Under the pieces are notes generated by a model that searched no databases, was not told the origin of the DNA, and worked only from the letters and a program-made list of their open reading frames with translations. The position numbers were made by a program, and so were the translations under genes. Below, in pieces: positions 21,592-32,391 of a DNA stretch of 64,000 nucleotides. Each line of letters opens with the position of its first letter. Within the stretch, counting starts at the first letter, position 1. Origin of the DNA: Ectobius pallidus (Eukaryota > Arthropoda > Insecta > Blattodea > Ectobiidae); the NCBI GenBank assembly GCA_964059195.1, contig CAXKWD010000003.1, forward strand, positions 15,296,606-15,360,605, in the 5' to 3' direction.

Positions 21592-22442
21592 ATGCCCGGT
21601 TTCTATAAACTCGCGAAATACCTATGGGTAAATTATCCAATGGGCATAATTTACACAAGAATAACTTTTACAAACTCAAATAATTTAAAGGTAACAATCA
21701 CATTTTAATAAGTATGTAAAACATTTTTTGTAATTTTATTAGCTTTAAGTCATTTATTATTATTTATTGTATGTTTTTGTGTTTAATATTTTTTGTCTCC
21801 TTTTTATAAATTTATATTTTATTTTTCTAGCTCTGTTTAACATATTTCACCTTTTTTTATAAGTGTGTCATTCTTTCTCATTTTGTTTTTTGTTTCTCCT
21901 CTTTCTCCACTCTGATGTTCTGAATCTACACCCGAGCACGAGCAGTTTGCTCATTCGGGAGTATTTCTAAATAAATATTTGGTTCTTTTCTTTCTTTTCT
22001 TAAAAAGTATTGTACATTAATTTTGAAATTTGTAAATGTTTTTTGTTTATTTGTGTATTTTTGTATTTGTATTTGATTTGATTAACAATAGGCAGAAATA
22101 AATAAATTTAAAAAAAAAAACATTCACTTGTGGCGAGTTTCTAGACAAATGTCCTCTGGGTAAAAATGAAAATTACAGAAAAAACGTTCCTACAAACTCG
22201 GGCTAGATCTTTCCAAGGGTAAATCGTCAGGTTAATTTATCCTTTCATGGTTGGCTGGATAAAATTTAACCTCTCATAGGACCAATAATAATTAAAACAA
22301 TGAGAACCAAAGCCTTCTGAATTAAATTAACTGAACGACTCCAAGGCCTTCCTCATTATATCATTGTGGGTGATTAGGAACTAATTTGGCCATGGATAGT
22401 TTACCCATAGGTATTTCACGAGTTTATAGAAACCAGGCATAA
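21592..22442. mobile_element. TIR element (~47-bp repeats) holding a LINE end
   Basis: The left TIR (21592-21641) and inverted right TIR (22395-22441) share GGTTTCTATAAACTCG, GAAATACCTATGGGTAAA and TATCCA. The interior includes a 5'-truncated LINE insertion (21706-22115). The flanks do not give an unambiguous TSD, so the superfamily is open. Confidence 0.7.
21706..22115 (+). mobile_element. 5'-truncated non-LTR retrotransposon (3' UTR)
   Basis: From AATAAGTATGTAAAAC it matches, inverted, 27720-27890 and 26997-27240. It carries the 3' hairpin with CCCGA (21931-21935), GAGCA (21940-21944), TGCTC (21948-21952) and TCGGG (21955-21959), and ends ATAAATAAATTT plus an A10 tail. Only a few coding codons are retained. 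Confidence 0.8.
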
Positions 22443-22694
22443 ATCGAGCAGATACTACAGCTCTTTATAGGCCCACTGGTACATGCGTAGTAGGCCTATT
22501 ATAAACAAGGATTTAGCCAGGATTTTGGTTCGGGAGGGACCCACCGGTGGGACTGACGGGGTACTTCCACGATTTTTTAAAAAATCAGCTGTATTTGTAC
22601 TCCTTTCGAGGCCATGTCTGGAGTTCAGAATCTGTCCAATACAGTATGCCATGAAACCATTGATTGTAAATTATTTTCTATTGGTATATTTTAT

Positions 22695-22872
22695 GAAGTA
22701 AATTTTAACTGATATTAAAGGATGAATTCACAATATGTAGATATCCAATTAGGCATTGCCTTTACGATTGAGGAAACCATGAAAGAAAAATCATGTCAAA
22801 TTGGCCGGCCACGGGATTTGAAGCTGGGACCTCCCGAATACGAGTCCAAGACACTACCATCTCTCCCACCTG
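22695..22872 (-). mobile_element. SINE family B
   Basis: The minus strand has a tRNA-like head with GTAGTGTCTTGGACTCG and the B-box-like CTTCAAATCCCG, then GTGGCCGGCCAATTTGAC and CCTAATTGGATAT. It matches 25985-26262 and, more distantly, 44825-45013. Confidence 0.8.
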
Positions 22873-22879
22873 GCTAGGT

Positions 22880-23848
22880 GGCGACTTCTTTGTTGGTAAA
22901 ATTAAGCCTTGAAATTTCATTTTAACGTAATTTTTCAGTTTTAGTATAAGGAATATATATTATTAAAAGATGTCCCCTAAATACAAAAATAATATATACA
23001 TAAACATGTATGTGTGTGTATCTGTGAACCGCCTAGCTCCAGGATGGAAAATGTATGAAAACAAAATTTTGTATTAGGGTTAGGTACCATCTAAGGATGT
23101 GACACGAAGATTGGCGACGATTTTTTATTTTGTTTTATTTTTAAGGGGTCTTTAAATGAAGAAAAAATCATCTTTCGCAATTTTCTTGAAAACGACTCTA
23201 AAAATTTTTATTAAATTTTGTACATGGAGTGCTTATACTAAGGGCTATAACTTTTATTTGAAATTTTTTCGAAAACATTCTCTGAAGGATAGTAGTTATA
23301 AGCCACCCATTGGTCGTAGAAAGTGAACCTTGCCTGGTGAACAATAAAGCTTTGCATCAGGTTGAAACAACTGAATATATTTTGCAAAACGGCCTCTTAT
23401 TCTATACGACAAAGTCAAGTTATAAAGATGTATTGGTCATGCTTAGATTAGGTTTTCACATTTTTTCGTCACTAGAATATCAGTAATTAGTAGTAGGCCT
23501 AATGACAATAATAATATTGGAATTGAAACCGTTGTAACCAACATCTATTTAATTTAATTATTTGACCACAGCTGAATTTGTTTGTTTCTATAAGTAATGA
23601 TGAACTGAAATCATCAGTGGGCTCTAAGTCTAAAATCAATGAGGAAAATTTCCATGGAATAACTGGTTTCCATAAATGACATTGGTAACATGCGGATAAA
23701 AATCTTCACATTTTATATCAAGTATTACTTTACTAATCTTATTATTTCAGCTTTAAACAGCGTTTTGATAGACGCATTTATAAGTCAACTTTTTAGCAGG
23801 GAAAAGGTTAATTCCAGGAGGTAAAATCAATTAATTCAAATTCTAAAC
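22880..23848. other. unassigned sequence
   Basis: A stretch around 23250-23330 (CTGAAGGATAGTAGTTATAA) is related, inverted, to 62100-62180, so part of this is an unnamed repeat. Nothing else was recognised. Confidence 0.4.
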
Positions 23849-24297
23849 CTTCTTCTTCTTCTTCTTCTTATCTCTGAGTTTTAACTCCCCCGTTGTAGAT
23901 ACATCTACGCGGCCAAAGCCGCCCGGATCTTATAGGACCACGACCCGTTGGGGATGAAGTTTCTATGGATCTTACACAGACAGATCCCTTGACCAGACAA
24001 GGACATGAACGGCCTCCCCGGACGAGTGATCAGCCCAATGCCGGGGCCACCTCAAGACAACACGAACACATAGGACGATACAAACCAGTTACACACTCAT
24101 TTCTAATATGGCGCGGATGGGATGAAGGTGATAATGAATGATAATGATACCGGGGACTACAAGCGTCTAAAGTTACCCGATATTCGTCCCACAGGTGAGG
24201 AAAAACCTCCAACCAAGGAAACTTGTCCCGACCAGGAATCGAACCCGAGCCCGCTAGGTGAGAGAAGCGGACGCGTACCCCTTGCACCACAGCGGTA
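23849..24297 (-). mobile_element. SINE family A, most complete copy
   Basis: On the minus strand the head contains CCGCTGTGGTGCAAGGGG (poor A box) and GGGTTCGATTCC (perfect B box). The body has GGTAACTTTAGACG-type, CCTCACCTGTGGGACGAA, GTGTTCGTGTTGTC, GGCATTGGGCTGATCACTC and CATGTCCTTGTCTGGTCAAG, and the tail is (AAG)n at 23849-23869. At about 450 bp it is a long tRNA-derived SINE. Other copies: 11992-12125, 34302-34588, 35283-35715 and 38205-38392. Confidence 0.88.
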
Positions 24298-24474
24298 GAC
24301 GTAACTAAATAAAATATATTTATAATATGATAGATATTAAGTACGTAAAATTAGGAAAATATTAATTTAAACGGACAGTCAAGAGGATAAAACTTTTTGA
24401 AGCAAATTTAGGGGAGAAATTACATTATTAGCTATTTGAAATCTCCTGTACAGAATACTATAGGCTAGAATAGT

Positions 24475-24790
24475 CCTGTAAAAAGTAAAGTGTTCCCTAT
24501 AACAGGCCATGGAAGCCCAGAGGGTTCCAGGAGGTTGAGGCTGCCAGATTTTAGACATTCGACACATGAAGGTGGTAAGATTGTCAGACTTGTACACCGG
24601 CCGCCTTTGCCCCAGGATTGCTCCTGGTACTCATTTCTGTTAGAGGCTGGGTTGACCCCAGGACCATAGTGCCACCAGAAGGATTAGGCCAATTGAATAA
24701 CTCCAACGACCTCATCGGGGATCGAACCCGCGACGTTCTGGTTTGTAGCGCAGCGCCTCAATCACTACGTTACGGGTAACCCACAGTAGC
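24475..24790 (-). mobile_element. SINE family A2, complete copy
   Basis: The minus strand begins with a tRNA-like head holding GGGTTCGATCCCCGATG (B box) and ends in the GGCGGCCGGTG... GGAACACTTTACTTTT body shared with 345-460 and 35790-35912. The head differs from that of family A. Confidence 0.82.
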
Positions 24791-25310
24791 CCTGTAGGCC
24801 TACCGAAGGTAATTATGATGAAAAGAAGCCGGCAGAGTGAAGGCTTTCCATCTTGAAGCGTTTGTTTCCTAGAAAAGAATTTTGTAGCAAAACTTTAATA
24901 GTGTGTGTGTGTGTGTGTGTGTGTGTGGTATGGGACTTCAAACAGAAAAGTAGATGGAAAAAAGAGAAATGACAGAAAGAGAATCGTGGAAAGCTAAGAT
25001 AGGTGAGAGGGGGAGAGAAAAATAGAGAGGTTCAGAGTATTACAGAATCCCAAAACGAATAGCAACCTGGAAAAGTTTCTTTTTCCGCTTTCCAAGTTGA
25101 ATAGTTCACTACGAAGAACGTTGACAGGTTTGAAAACTACCTCGGTCACGAAAAATCGTAGCTGCTTTAGATAAAGATAACAGACTGGGATATCCTATGA
25201 AAGTTTCGAGTAGAGTGACCCCATTTACTTGTGCAGTTTTTCACGTGTTGTGTACATACATCTCAACCAGGGGTGTACAACTGACGGCCTACAAAGTCAC
25301 TTCGAAAAAT
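24791..25310. other. unassigned sequence with (GT)n
   Basis: A (GT)14 run lies at 24900-24927. The rest is unassigned. Confidence 0.45.
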
Positions 25311-25765
25311 GTATTAAGTGCGAGAATGCTACTTTCAAGATTGTATGGTGGATGGGAAAAATATATGTCCGTCTGTCTGTCTGTCTGTTCCTCCGTGTGC
25401 CTTTAGGCGCGATCACTCGAATACGCTTCATCAGATTTTCATGAAATTTGGTATATGCACTTATAACGTCCATGGGACGAAGCTTGCTGATTTTGGACCA
25501 AATCGGTTGACTGGTACCTGAGTAATGCACAATTAGGGGTCTAATTTCTGAAAATATTACACTGAATTCATCAAATGCTAGCCTATTCAGTTCGCATGAC
25601 AACAATATTGTTTGCAGTGTTCATATACGGCTTTGGAAACTGCAATACACTGCGCTTTGACAAATAACACTAACCACATATTCTTTCACATAGCCTATGC
25701 TTATCAAACTTTAGACCTTTCTTTTTCCGTAAGCCCTGCATAAGAAATCATTCTGAAGTGTCGGA
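25311..25765 (+). mobile_element. minisatellite-bearing element, family N (one unit)
   Basis: It begins TTAAGTGCGAGAATG after ATG-T-A, has a GTCTGTCTGTCTG run, a single repeat unit with ATTTTGGACCAAATCGGTTG, and the 3' part with CCTTTCTTTTTCCGTAAGCC. It is the shortest near-complete copy. Confidence 0.75.
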
Positions 25766-25984
25766 AATATTCCAAAATATTAAATTTTTTCTTATTTTTT
25801 TAGCCCCGTAATACATTAAAAATGGCGAACGCAGGTGGACACCATTCCCATAAAATTCTTAATAGCCTTAATTCTTTCATACTTTGTACATGTCCTTGCC
25901 AATTTTTTTTTATGTCTTACAAAGTTCAAAATATAATTATTGGGATAAATTTCTCTCTTATAACTGTATTTCTTATTTTTTATA

Positions 25985-26262
25985 ATTTTGAATGACCGCA
26001 TAAGAAATCCATTTTCACTGATAGCAATCATAACATCTTGGATTCGCATTCGGGATGACCCAGGTTCAAATCCCGTGGCCGGCCAATTTGACAATGGTTT
26101 TCTCATGGATTCCCCAGTCGTAAAGGCAAATGCTGAATTGGATATTATATACCATGAATCATCCTCACCATTTCATCTTGTATCATATCCATTTAAATTA
26201 ATATCAGTTGAAATTTACTCCATAAAAATACACCGATAATTGAAACAATTGACAAGCAATAG
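25985..26262 (+). mobile_element. SINE family B, complete copy
   Basis: The plus strand has GGTTCAAATCCCGTGGCCGG (B box and body start), then TTGACAATGGTTTTC, GTCGTAAAGGCAAATGCTGA, and the 3' end CAATAGTTCCATGGCCTACC shared with 34200-34262. The A-box region is degraded. Confidence 0.8.
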
Positions 26263-26994
26263 TTCCATGGCCTACCCTACTGTACAGACACACATCCCGA
26301 ACTACTGATTTGGCCTCACAGCTAAAAGGAGTATAAACACAGCTGAATTAAAAAAAAAATTCTACACTTTCATTAAATTATTAAAATCAATAGTTTTCAC
26401 TATTGAGCTGTATATTTGTATTTTTAATTCTTAAATTAGTTGAGATAGACTTGCGTTTAGAAACGTGTTTTTTAAAATGATGAAGAAACGCCAAGGAAGC
26501 AGCTAACAACAAACTTCTCCGAGCGTTTCCTTGGAGATTATTTCTGTTGTCAAGTCATATTTGCTGTTTACTACATCATGCAGCTAAATAAACAGCCAGC
26601 TATCAATCGTTCAAAATGACAGTAGAAACTCGAGACTGGAAGACGTCAGAGCACTTCCGGTTGTGAAGTGCAGTTACGTGACGTGTTAGAAATATTTGAA
26701 AATCGCTCGTTTGAGTGATGACAAATCACTTTAACGATCTTAGAAAGAGTTCGAAGAGCGTTTCTCATTTGTCTTTATCACACAACGCTGTTTCTACAAA
26801 ACTCACTTTCTACAACTTTATGGTGAAACTAAATCCGCTGTCTTGAGTAAAAACACTACGTAAGCTATTTGCAAGACCGAATGTTGTGGTGGTGCTGACT
26901 TCTAATCCGTGAGGGGTAATTTCAAGAATTGTAGCCTATTGAGTTTGAGTTTTGAGATTATTTTAAGTACAGGTTGCTTACATTTCCAATACAG
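26263..26994. other. unassigned low-copy sequence
   Basis: The segment 26460-26900 has more CpG than the surroundings and no repeat relatives in the window. No ORF or promoter motif could be supported. Confidence 0.35.
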
Positions 26995-28303
26995 TTTCAA
27001 TTGCTTATTGCCTATTGTTAATCAAATCAAATACAAATACAAAAATAAACAAATAAACAAAAAACATTTACAAATTTCAAAATTAAAGTACAATACTTTT
27101 TAAGAAAAGAAAAAGAAAGAAAAGAACCAAATATTTATTATATATATATATATATATAAATTTATATTTAAATTTATATTTATATTTATTCAGAAATACA
27201 GCCGAATGAGCAAACTGCTCGTGATCGGGTGTAGTTTCAGAACATCAGAGTGGAGAAAGAGGAGAAACAAAAAACAAAGTGGCCACTTCAACCTTAGCCA
27301 TGGCTATCTTATGAAGAAATCTATTAAGGATCCATGCCCGAAATGTAATGGGGATGTAACTTCCTCCCATCTTATTCTGGAATGTCCACGGTTATTGCAT
27401 GTAAGGCGTCTGTTAAATATCAAAGGAGACTTATACAATATATTTAAAAATAATGAAGGATGCCTTAAGGTTATCTCACTTTTGGAACTGTCACAGTTAA
27501 AGTCATTCATATAATGTCAAATCAAATCATAGTCTGTCAATAGTTGCTAAAGTTTTAAGTTTAATATGTTGTTGTTCTTACTAAATTTCAAGTTGCATAT
27601 GTTTTTCTTCATACTTCACTTCTTGTAGAACTTGTTCAATATATATATGTATTAATTATTGTGGTCGCTGGTGACCCTGGCAGTTAAAAAGCAACCTTAA
27701 ATAAATAAATTTAAAAACAAGTGAGAAAGAATGACACACTTATAAAAAAGGTGAAAAATGTTAAACAGAGCTAGAAAAAGAAAAGACAAATTTATAAAAA
27801 GGAGACAAAAATATTAAACACAAATACATACAATAAATAATAATAAAAATAAATGACTTAAAGCTAATAAAATTACAAAAAAAATGTTTTACATACTTAT
27901 TAAATTTAAAATTGGGGTAAACTGCGAGATTGGGGTATCTACTGATCATAGAGTTATAGAAGCGGGGACCAAAATTAATGCTATGGTTTAACCCTGATGA
28001 TGTGAGACATTTAGGTTCTGATAGAAGTAGATTATTATTTCTTCTAGTGCTGTATGCATGATCACCGGATGAGTATTTTGCATGATGTTTGTGAAAATAT
28101 TTTAATAGACTAAAGAAAATTTGTAGAGTTGGTCAAACTTAAAAAACATTACATTCCGAAAATATTAGACTAGTTGGGTAATCAATGTGTTTTCTTACAC
28201 AGATTTTTATTATTATTTTTTGTAAAAGGCAAAGTGGTTCAAGAGTAGTTTTCGCTAATCCTCCCCAGGCGAGAATGCCATATATTAAGAGGGAAGACAC
28301 AGC
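26995..28303 (-). pseudogene. non-LTR retrotransposon ORF2 C-terminus and 3' UTR
   Basis: The minus strand from 28303 to ~27885 encodes SLLIYGILAWGGLAKTTLEP, LCLLQKIIIKICVRKHIDYP, then after one stop LQIFFSLLKYFHKHHAKYSS, TRRNNNLLLSEPK and SSGLNHSINFGPRFYNSMIS. This is the region after the reverse transcriptase domain of a CR1/jockey-type LINE, relatively well kept. The 3' UTR continues to ~26995, with the CCGAATGAGC / GCTCGTGATCGGG hairpin at 27202-27229. It is split by another LINE (27282-27715) and abuts a TTAA-flanked element (28308-29030) inserted in its coding part. Confidence 0.85.
27282..27715 (+). pseudogene. 5'-truncated LINE, RNase-H-adjacent C-terminus, with TSD
   Basis: The plus frame from the left junction reads SGHFNLSHGYLMKKSIKDPC, then PKCNGDVTSSHLILECPRLL, and stops at 27512-27514. 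The C-x2-C-x7-8-H-x4-C pattern is the gag-knuckle-like zinc motif that ends many jockey/I-type LINE ORFs. The 3' UTR ends AAATAAATAAATTT. The host LINE sequence AAACAAAGTG on the left recurs as AAACAAGTG on the right, giving a TSD of ~9 bp. It is dead on arrival, since only the last ~78 codons are present. Confidence 0.85.
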
Positions 28304-28307
28304 TTAA

Positions 28308-29030
28308 GGGGGGACATACCAGCTTTCGATGCTGAAAAATAGGTGAAGTTTCATTTTTTTCCCCTCAGCAATGAATTGTTCTGTAGCCTTGCAATCTGGC
28401 GTGCTCTGTATTGACTAGTTCTGCAATTGCATACTATTTTCAGAATTAATTTAACTCTTACAGTTAATGGGTAATTATCGTTACAAAATGGCAGCCAAAT
28501 TTTGTGCACTGAAGCGCCGTTTCCCTTATAACTCAAACATTTATTGACATATTGCAGTGAAATTTTGCATGGAAGTATATTTGATATTACTGAACAAAAC
28601 TATCAAGAATCATTGATATAACTTTAATATTTTATTTTTAAAAAAATATTTTTGATGTAAAAATTTCTAAAAAAATTAACAAGTAATGAATTATTAAAAA
28701 AATATTTATACTGTAGATAATCCAAAGATTTTAGATTATGTTCTTCATACGATATTTACAAATAGATAGAAAAAACAATCAGTCAGAAATATTGGTAAGT
28801 ATTTATGAAACTTATCAGGGAAACGGCACTTCATTGCACGAAATTTGGCTGCCATTTTGTAATGATAACTACCCATTAACTGTAATAGTTAAATTAATTC
28901 TGAAAATAGTATGCAATTTCAGAACTAGTTAATATACAGCATGCCAGATTGCAAGGCTACAGAACAATTCATTGCTCAGAAAAAAAATGAAACCACCTAT
29001 TTTTCAGCATCGAAAGACGTATCTCCCCCC
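28308..29030. mobile_element. TTAA-flanked foldback MITE (Kolobok- or piggyBac-like)
   Basis: The element begins GGGGGGACATACC and, read inverted, GGGGGGAGATACG. TTAA flanks it on both sides (28304-28307 and 29031-29034). The arms extend ~230 bp each (CTTTCGATGCTGAAAAATAG, AATGGCAGCCAAATTT), so the whole can fold on itself. TTAA target sites are known for piggyBac and Kolobok superfamilies; the GG start favours Kolobok. No transposase. It sits inside the LINE 26995-28303. Confidence 0.82.
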
Positions 29031-29174
29031 TTAAAGCACTGAAATATGGAACCCACGAAGGGTCCAGGGGACAAACATGCAAAACTAAAAATGTTTAGGA
29101 GATGAGTGAATCTAAAATCTCAAAACTTAAACATTTAGACTAATTATGGTAGAACAAAGTCAGTCGTATGCAAT

Positions 29175-29460
29175 TTGGCTATAAAAATAAAATAAATAAA
29201 TAAGCCCGTCACAATCCCTTATAGGGCAAGGGCCTCCTACCGTGGTAGGGCTGGCTCTGTTTTACTCTCCCAAGGTGAGCTATTTCCTTGGAGAGTTGGG
29301 TTTTTGCCTCCCGGTGGGTTAAGACCTATATATTAACAACACTTTCCTAGGACACTGTTTTCCTAATGAATTAAATGCTCTATCATTTGTTTTCAGTTCA
29401 CTTTTTCTGTGACCTATCCTGAACATATCGTTTCTGCCTGAAATCTTCTTCCTTTCCATT
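29175..29460 (-). mobile_element. RTE-like LINE 3' end
   Basis: The minus strand has AAGGAAGAAGATTTCAGGC-type coding remnants, then a GC-rich 3' UTR with CCACCGGGAGG, CTACCACGGTAGGAGGCC and an (AAAT)n-like tail at 29180-29200. It resembles in design the 3' end at 51745-51856. Assignment rests on this resemblance only. Confidence 0.5.
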
Positions 29461-29854
29461 TGGCTATAATGGTAATTAAAATACTCGTATGAAAATTATA
29501 AAAGTTGCGTTGCTCGAAATTTAATTAGCAAGGCACATAACGCATTGCACTTCGTATTTAGAGCATTAAGGGCTTCCCTTAGTGTTTTATAATTAGTTGT
29601 ATCACTAGTTTCTTTGTCTTGTGCATTAATAAAAGCACGAACGGCCGTCTAGGCCCGTGCGTTGGATTTGTTCTATGGATAATGTATTTAATATGTATAT
29701 ACTCGTAAGAATAAAGATGCACCTTACCATGTAAATGTTTTTATATGCTATAGATTTGAATGGACAGAGATTAAAAAAAAATTAATACCTATATTTATAG
29801 GGTATTGTTTGTAGAAAGCTATTGTGATATTTAATGTGTGTAATTGTATGTATA
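29461..29854. other. unassigned sequence
   Basis: No feature recognised before the Helitron boundary. Confidence 0.4.
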
Positions 29855-29971
29855 CTAGGAGGTGCCCGTGGCTTCGCCCACGATAATCCTTTTAAAAATT
29901 AAAAATTAAGAGCATAATAATAATTATTAACGCATTATATTTATTAACACCTGCACGCGAATCATTCATAA

Positions 29972-30452
29972 TAGTCCAATCGAATTGTCAAAAGTGGATG
30001 CAAAATTTAGGGTAGAGCTAATTTTTTTATATGATGTCTGGGATGGTTTTGAGAGTAATTTCTGACATTTTGCCAACAAAATTTTTTGCCGCCGGAGCCG
30101 CCATCTTGAAAAAACTTCAAAATTTTCTATTTTATTTCTGTGTTTGCCCATTATCTGCCAAAATACGCACCTGACAAAAATGTTTTATTACCCATCCCAA
30201 AGTAGACTAAATTTTCTACAGTTTGAGATCAAAGTGAGCTTTCTACCATGAAAAGTTTCGGAAATACAGCTCTCCGAATTTCAGCAACATTTTGCAAAAA
30301 ATAAAAAAATCTGAATTTTCAACTAGTTTTTGCTCGCTATCTTCTAAATGTCCAAACCTATAGTAAAACTCCATATGGAAACTTAAACTAGAGGTAATTT
30401 GAAACTTGTCGAGTACTTTAAACTTATCCTACCTCTTTCAGGTCACAAAATA
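29972..30452 (+). repeat. left terminal inverted repeat of the Academ-like element
   Basis: It runs from TAGTCCAATCG through GCCGCCGGAGCCGCCATCTT-type sequence and CTCTCCGAATTTCAGCAAC to TACAGAGGT. The match to the right repeat is strong in blocks and broken by small indels, for example seven extra bases near the right outer end. Confidence 0.85.
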
Positions 30453-30773
30453 CAGAGGTTTAAAAATATATATACAGCAACGATTGAATAAATGCATGTG
30501 CGTACAAGTTAGGAGCAATAACGGCACAGAACATTCATTTTTATACAAAAAGATTTTATTTAGCTAGAGTTCTGGTGAAACATTGCACTGAGTACTTTAA
30601 ACTTATCCTACCTCTTTCAGGTCACAAAATACAGAGGTTTATAAATATATATACAGCAACGATTGAATAAATGCATGTGCGTACAAGTTAGAAGCAATAA
30701 CGGCACAGAACATTCATTTATATACAAAAAGATTTTATTTAGCTGGAGTTCTGTTGAAACATTGCATTGAATA
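30411..30773. repeat. 179-bp direct duplication inside the element
   Basis: GAGTACTTTAAACTTATCC occurs at 30411 and again at 30590, and the two units remain almost identical through GATTTTATTTAGCT. The first unit overlaps the inner edge of the left inverted repeat. The low divergence says it is younger than the decay of the gene. Confidence 0.9.
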
Positions 30774-30852
30774 ACTTGTTTGTTCATAGTCTTCGGCACT
30801 TAGAGGGACTTGGGCAGTTGACGTCTGCTATTTCGTCCATGATGTTCACAAT

Positions 30853-32165
30853 CTAGCCAGTGTTGATAAAGTACTCTTCAGCGTCTTCATCCAAAAACGA
30901 ATTAATTGGCTCATCAGGAGTGTCCTCACTGTCGGAGGACAGGACTATTAGTCACACGACTGCCCATTGCAATGTTTGCATATCGTTGTGCACTTTAATC
31001 CAGCTTTACGACACCCACAAGCGTTTAAACACCCCTTCTTGCAGGTACAGGAAATACTTTTCAGAATTGATTCTGGAGCTGGTTACTTCTTGGCTTTAAG
31101 GGGAAAGAGGCCTCTTGGTGTGTTCACCCAGCCCCACTTCAAAGGGTCTTTGTATTCACTGAGCCATGCCTGAACTTGGTGGTATGTTCGCATGGCATGA
31201 AGTTGAGCCGCATCACTGGTTGGGGGCAAGTTCGCTAAGTTAAATTTCATTCTTCCTGCAGCTTTTACAAATATTCCGTGCCGAAGTTCGTCAAGTGTTT
31301 GTGTAGCAGGGTCTCCTCCACATAAGTGACCCAAAAAATGTTGGCCCACTTCAGCCACTTCTCCTGATGTAGCTTGAGGGTTCAGAATTACATTAGCCTC
31401 CTCTTCTAGTTCAGGATGTTTCAAAATCGGCGAACAGAAGTGGGTTTTCCCGTGGCCAAAAACTGCAGATGTTGTGTCACAACCACTGAAAGCATGGATT
31501 AACAGCAGCATGTTGGAGAAGCTGTGGCGAAATGACTGCCTTGATTAGAAGATGTCTGCAGCTTTGCTTCTTCCGTACTTTTGGATATATGTATTCTTTA
31601 TATGAGGGGATGGTAATGTAGTGAGGAAATAAGAAGGTCTATGTCCTCCCCAACTACAAAGACAGTGTCGTATTGAGATGCTTTTGAGAAGGCTGTGCTA
31701 ACAATCAAGACATCTGCATCTTTAACAGCCTATTCCAGCTTTTGCCAATTCTACGAAGCGCCTCTTGTTGTTTTCATTGGTGAGAAAAGTTTCTTGTGAA
31801 CTTTTCAAAACAGTAGTTCTATCAAAGACGACATCAGGAGATGGACTCGTAGCCCGTCGGAGTCTCACAATTCTTTGTGCTTGTTTGATTAGCGTCAGAA
31901 GGATAACCATCGAAGATAACTGAAACCTTTGAGTCATAATTTGTCTGCAAATATTTCAAAATGCCTAAGGTTGCCTGGTACAAACACATAAAAACAGATG
32001 TATCCGGAGAGAACGGTATGCGGAGCAGTGACAAAGAGCCTCTTAGCGCCATTCCTCCGATAACATGTTTCCATTTTGGGACAACTGTATATGCTATAGG
32101 AAGTAATTTTTTTCAGAGGACACTGCAAAAGTGTTCTTCTAAAATAAAACGCCGTTCTCTCCAAA
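30853..32165 (-). pseudogene. XPG/FEN-like (PIN-fold) nuclease family gene, decayed
   Basis: Minus-strand order: a TLGILKYLQTNYDSKVSVIF segment ending in DGY (acidic site 1); VVFDRTTVLKSSQETFL with NNKRRFVELA; KDADVLIVSTAF (site 2); VFVVGEDIDLLISSLHY (site 3); HAFSGCDTTSAVFGHGK (the GxDY..GxGxK-like helix-hairpin segment of FEN1/XPG); a KWGWVNTPRGLFPL block; and a cysteine-rich end SCTCKKGCLNACGCRKAGLK with further cysteines, then an acidic tail ending EEYFINTG. At least two frameshifts and two in-frame stops are present, but 31083-31511 is open for 142 codons. The HAFSGCDTTS family is widespread and repeated in invertebrate genomes, usually uncharacterised. The nuclease reading is inference from motif order. 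Confidence 0.8.
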
Positions 32166-32391
32166 TCAAAATGCTGTACCTACACCAACTTTTCTTATTT
32201 TCTTTTTACATTGTTTTTTTAGTCTTTTATCATTATAAATTGTTGGAAATACTGTTTTGGTTGTTAATTACAATGTAAAACTTAACTATAAGACAGCACA
32301 GGTTTTTTACTGATAAACGCCATTTAGAATATCCTAGGCAAAACTAGACTTTCGTACCTTCGATAAGTTTTCTGAAATGTGAGGAGTTGTA

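Noticed and set aside
31083..31511. Reading the 142-codon minus frame as a working gene
   Set aside because: It starts at an internal methionine; stops and frameshifts separate it from the rest of the nuclease on both sides, so it is part of a pseudogene.
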